NCBI RefSeq assembly: GCF_900166625.1
Contig: NZ_LT800499.1
Location: 606,695 to 670,694 of the forward strand
Origin: Halobacillus massiliensis
Lineage (GTDB): Bacteria; Bacillota; Bacilli; Bacillales; Halobacillaceae
DNA length: 64,000 nt
Direction: 5' to 3'
Positions 62,713 through 64,000 of this stretch are shown piece after piece. Position 1 is the stretch's first letter. The number at the start of each line of letters is the position of its first letter. The translations under genes were made by a program, and so were the position numbers. The notes below the pieces were generated by a model, which saw only the letters and a list, made by a program, of their open reading frames with translations, had not been told where the DNA came from and did no database searches.

Positions 62713-63255
62713 ATGGCAGAAGTTCAGGCAATTCAGCAGGATGTTGCACAAGTTGCCCGCCAGCTGCTGGAAACCGGTCATATGAAAGACGGGTTATTTG
62801 TTATTGGCTGCTCTACAAGCGAAGTAGCCGGTGAACGAATTGGCACCTCAGGCAGTGAAGCAATTGCCGAGGTACTTTTTGAAGAATGGAAGAAGTTTTC
62901 TAAACATTCTGGTGCCAAGCTCGCTTTCCAATGCTGTGAGCATTTAAACCGTGCTCTCGTTATTGAACGTGAGGTTCAGGAAACCTACGGACTTCCGGAA
63001 GTTTCTGCAATACCGGTGGCTAAGGCCGGTGGATCCATGGCTTCCTATGCTTTTAAGCATATGGAGGATCCGGTGCTCGTGGAAACCGTACAGGCTATAG
63101 GCGGTGTTGATATCGGCGATACGTTAATTGGGATGCACCTCAGACGCGTTGCTGTACCACTTCGAATTGAACAGAAGTCAATTGGTCAGGCCCACGTTAC
63201 GGTGGCTCGCACACGTCCGCCATTAATCGGCGGTGCCAGAGCCGTATATGAATGA
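62713..63255 (+). CDS. ywlG: YwlG family protein (TIGR01440/DUF436)
   Basis: 180 residues from ATG 62713 (RBS AAAAGGAGA). Contains FVIGCSTSEVAGERIGTSGSEAIAEVLF, FQCCEHLNRALVIEREV and VGG-type ending RTRPPLIGGARAVYE, all family-typical. The family's function is unknown. It is always placed between rpiB and glyA in Bacillaceae. Confidence 0.88.
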   Translation: MAEVQAIQQDVAQVARQLLETGHMKDGLFVIGCSTSEVAGERIGTSGSEAIAEVLFEEWKKFSKHSGAKLAFQCCEHLNRALVIEREVQETYGLPEVSAIPVAKAGGSMASYAFKHMEDPVLVETVQAIGGVDIGDTLIGMHLRRVAVPLRIEQKSIGQAHVTVARTRPPLIGGARAVYE

Positions 63256-63297
63256 TAGTCCAACAGGATCATGGAAATGGAGAGGGGAATTTTTACG

Positions 63298-64000
63298 ATG
63301 GAACATGTAAAACGTTCGGATGCTGAACTGTATGAAGCGATTTTAAATGAAAAAGATCGTCAACAAAGCAATATTGAACTTATTGCTTCGGAAAATTTCG
63401 TATCAGAAGCTGTCATGGAAGCAATGGGGTCTGTATTGACGAACAAATATGCAGAGGGATACCCGGGCCGTCGTTACTACGGAGGCTGTGAGTATGTCGA
63501 TGTTGCTGAAAATCTGGCTAGAGATCGTGCCAAGGAATTATTTGGAGCTGAACACGTAAATGTCCAGCCTCACTCTGGAGCTCAGGCAAATATGGCTGTT
63601 TACTTCACCATCCTGGAGCCGGGCGACACAGTGCTTGGGATGAACCTGAGCCATGGTGGTCACTTGACACACGGCAGTCCGGTGAACTTCAGCGGAACTC
63701 TTTACGATTTTGAAGAGTATGGAGTCACAGAAAAAGACGAGCGCATTGACTATGAGGCTGTTCTTGAAAAAGCAAAAGAAGTAAAGCCTAAGCTGATTGT
63801 TGCCGGCGCAAGCGCCTACCCTCGTGAGATTGATTTCGCTAAATTTAGAGAAATCGCTGACGAAGTAGGAGCTTACCTAATGGTGGATATGGCTCACATT
63901 GCTGGACTAGTTGCTACCGGACTTCATCCAAACCCGGTACCACATGCTCATTTTGTGACAACTACTACCCATAAAACTCTTCGCGGTCCACGTGGCGGTA
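63298..64000 (+). CDS. glyA: Serine hydroxymethyltransferase, N-terminal part (cut by window end)
   Basis: Open to the right edge; about 234 residues visible. [36 protein letters not shown], the PLP-contact [23 protein letters not shown] and the Schiff-base Lys in [14 protein letters not shown] identify it. It makes glycine and 5,10-methylene-THF from serine. RBS AGAGGGGAA. It follows ywlG by about 40 bases. Confidence 0.97.
   Translation, partial: MEHVKRSDAELYEAILNEKDRQQSNIELIASENFVSEAVMEAMGSVLTNKYAEGYPGRRYYGGCEYVDVAENLARDRAKELFGAEHVNVQPHSGAQANMAVYFTILEPGDTVLGMNLSHGGHLTHGSPVNFSGTLYDFEEYGVTEKDERIDYEAVLEKAKEVKPKLIVAGASAYPREIDFAKFREIADEVGAYLMVDMAHIAGLVATGLHPNPVPHAHFVTTTTHKTLRGPRGG

Overview
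The window is a chromosomal segment of a spore-forming, low-to-moderate GC Bacillaceae bacterium. The evidence is the sporulation genes (gerQ, spo0F, spoIIR), AGGAGG-type ribosome binding sites, and a gene order that closely follows the ywd-ywf-ywg-ywh-ywi-ywj-ywl part of the Bacillus subtilis map: ywdI-ywdK-gerQ, ywfI(chdC)-pta-lipL, ywfO-ywgA, ywhB-ywhD-pbpG-speE-speB, ywiB-argS-clsB, fadF, rpoE-pyrG-spo0F-fbaA-transaldolase-murA-glpX-rho-rpmE-tdk-prfA-prmC-spoIIR-ywlC-mntP-ywlE-rpiB-ywlG-glyA. Halobacillus or a near relative is my best guess, from general protein resemblance only. No rRNA, tRNA, prophage, CRISPR array or transposase was found.

Layout. 0-6.3 kb: 3' end of a heme-copper oxidase subunit III, an Eis-like acetyltransferase, YwaF, a sodium symporter, a stand-alone lipoyl-like domain protein, YwdI, YwdK and a collagen-like GerQ. 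6.7-11.1 kb: response regulator, sensor kinase and a three-gene lantibiotic-immunity-type ABC transporter. 11.1-11.9 kb: the first cluster of a dispersed structured repeat (family 1). 11.9-20.9 kb: coproheme decarboxylase, Pta, a LytTR/DUF3021 pair, LipL, HD hydrolase, YwgA and a fused double permease. 21-31 kb: tautomerase, YwhD, an SOS-type YolD-like gene, PBP, polyamine genes, ArgS, XapX protein and a cardiolipin synthase. 31-43 kb: a catabolic block (FadF, thiolase, hydroxyacyl-CoA dehydrogenase, two acyl-CoA dehydrogenases, MeaB, a TetR regulator and IcmF) for fatty-acid and branched-chain acyl-CoA breakdown. 43.6-64 kb: the conserved housekeeping run from rpoE to glyA, interrupted by repeat clusters and an amidinotransferase/lipoprotein insertion.

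Regulation visible in sequence includes a CTP-sensing pyrG attenuator, a LexA box, a FadR/TetR-type operator pair over the -35 elements of fadF and the thiolase operon, several CcpA-type cre-like sites before carbon-metabolism genes, and a DnaA-box cluster upstream of and entering ywlC. Points for the hunt include two repeat families with inverted ends, 20-bp-phased degenerate tandem arrays at two sites, a candidate sRNA at 22.6 kb, a LytTR regulatory pair with a third membrane gene, an orphan fused DppB-DppC-like permease, a stand-alone lipoyl-like protein, and ribosome binding sites buried in hairpins.
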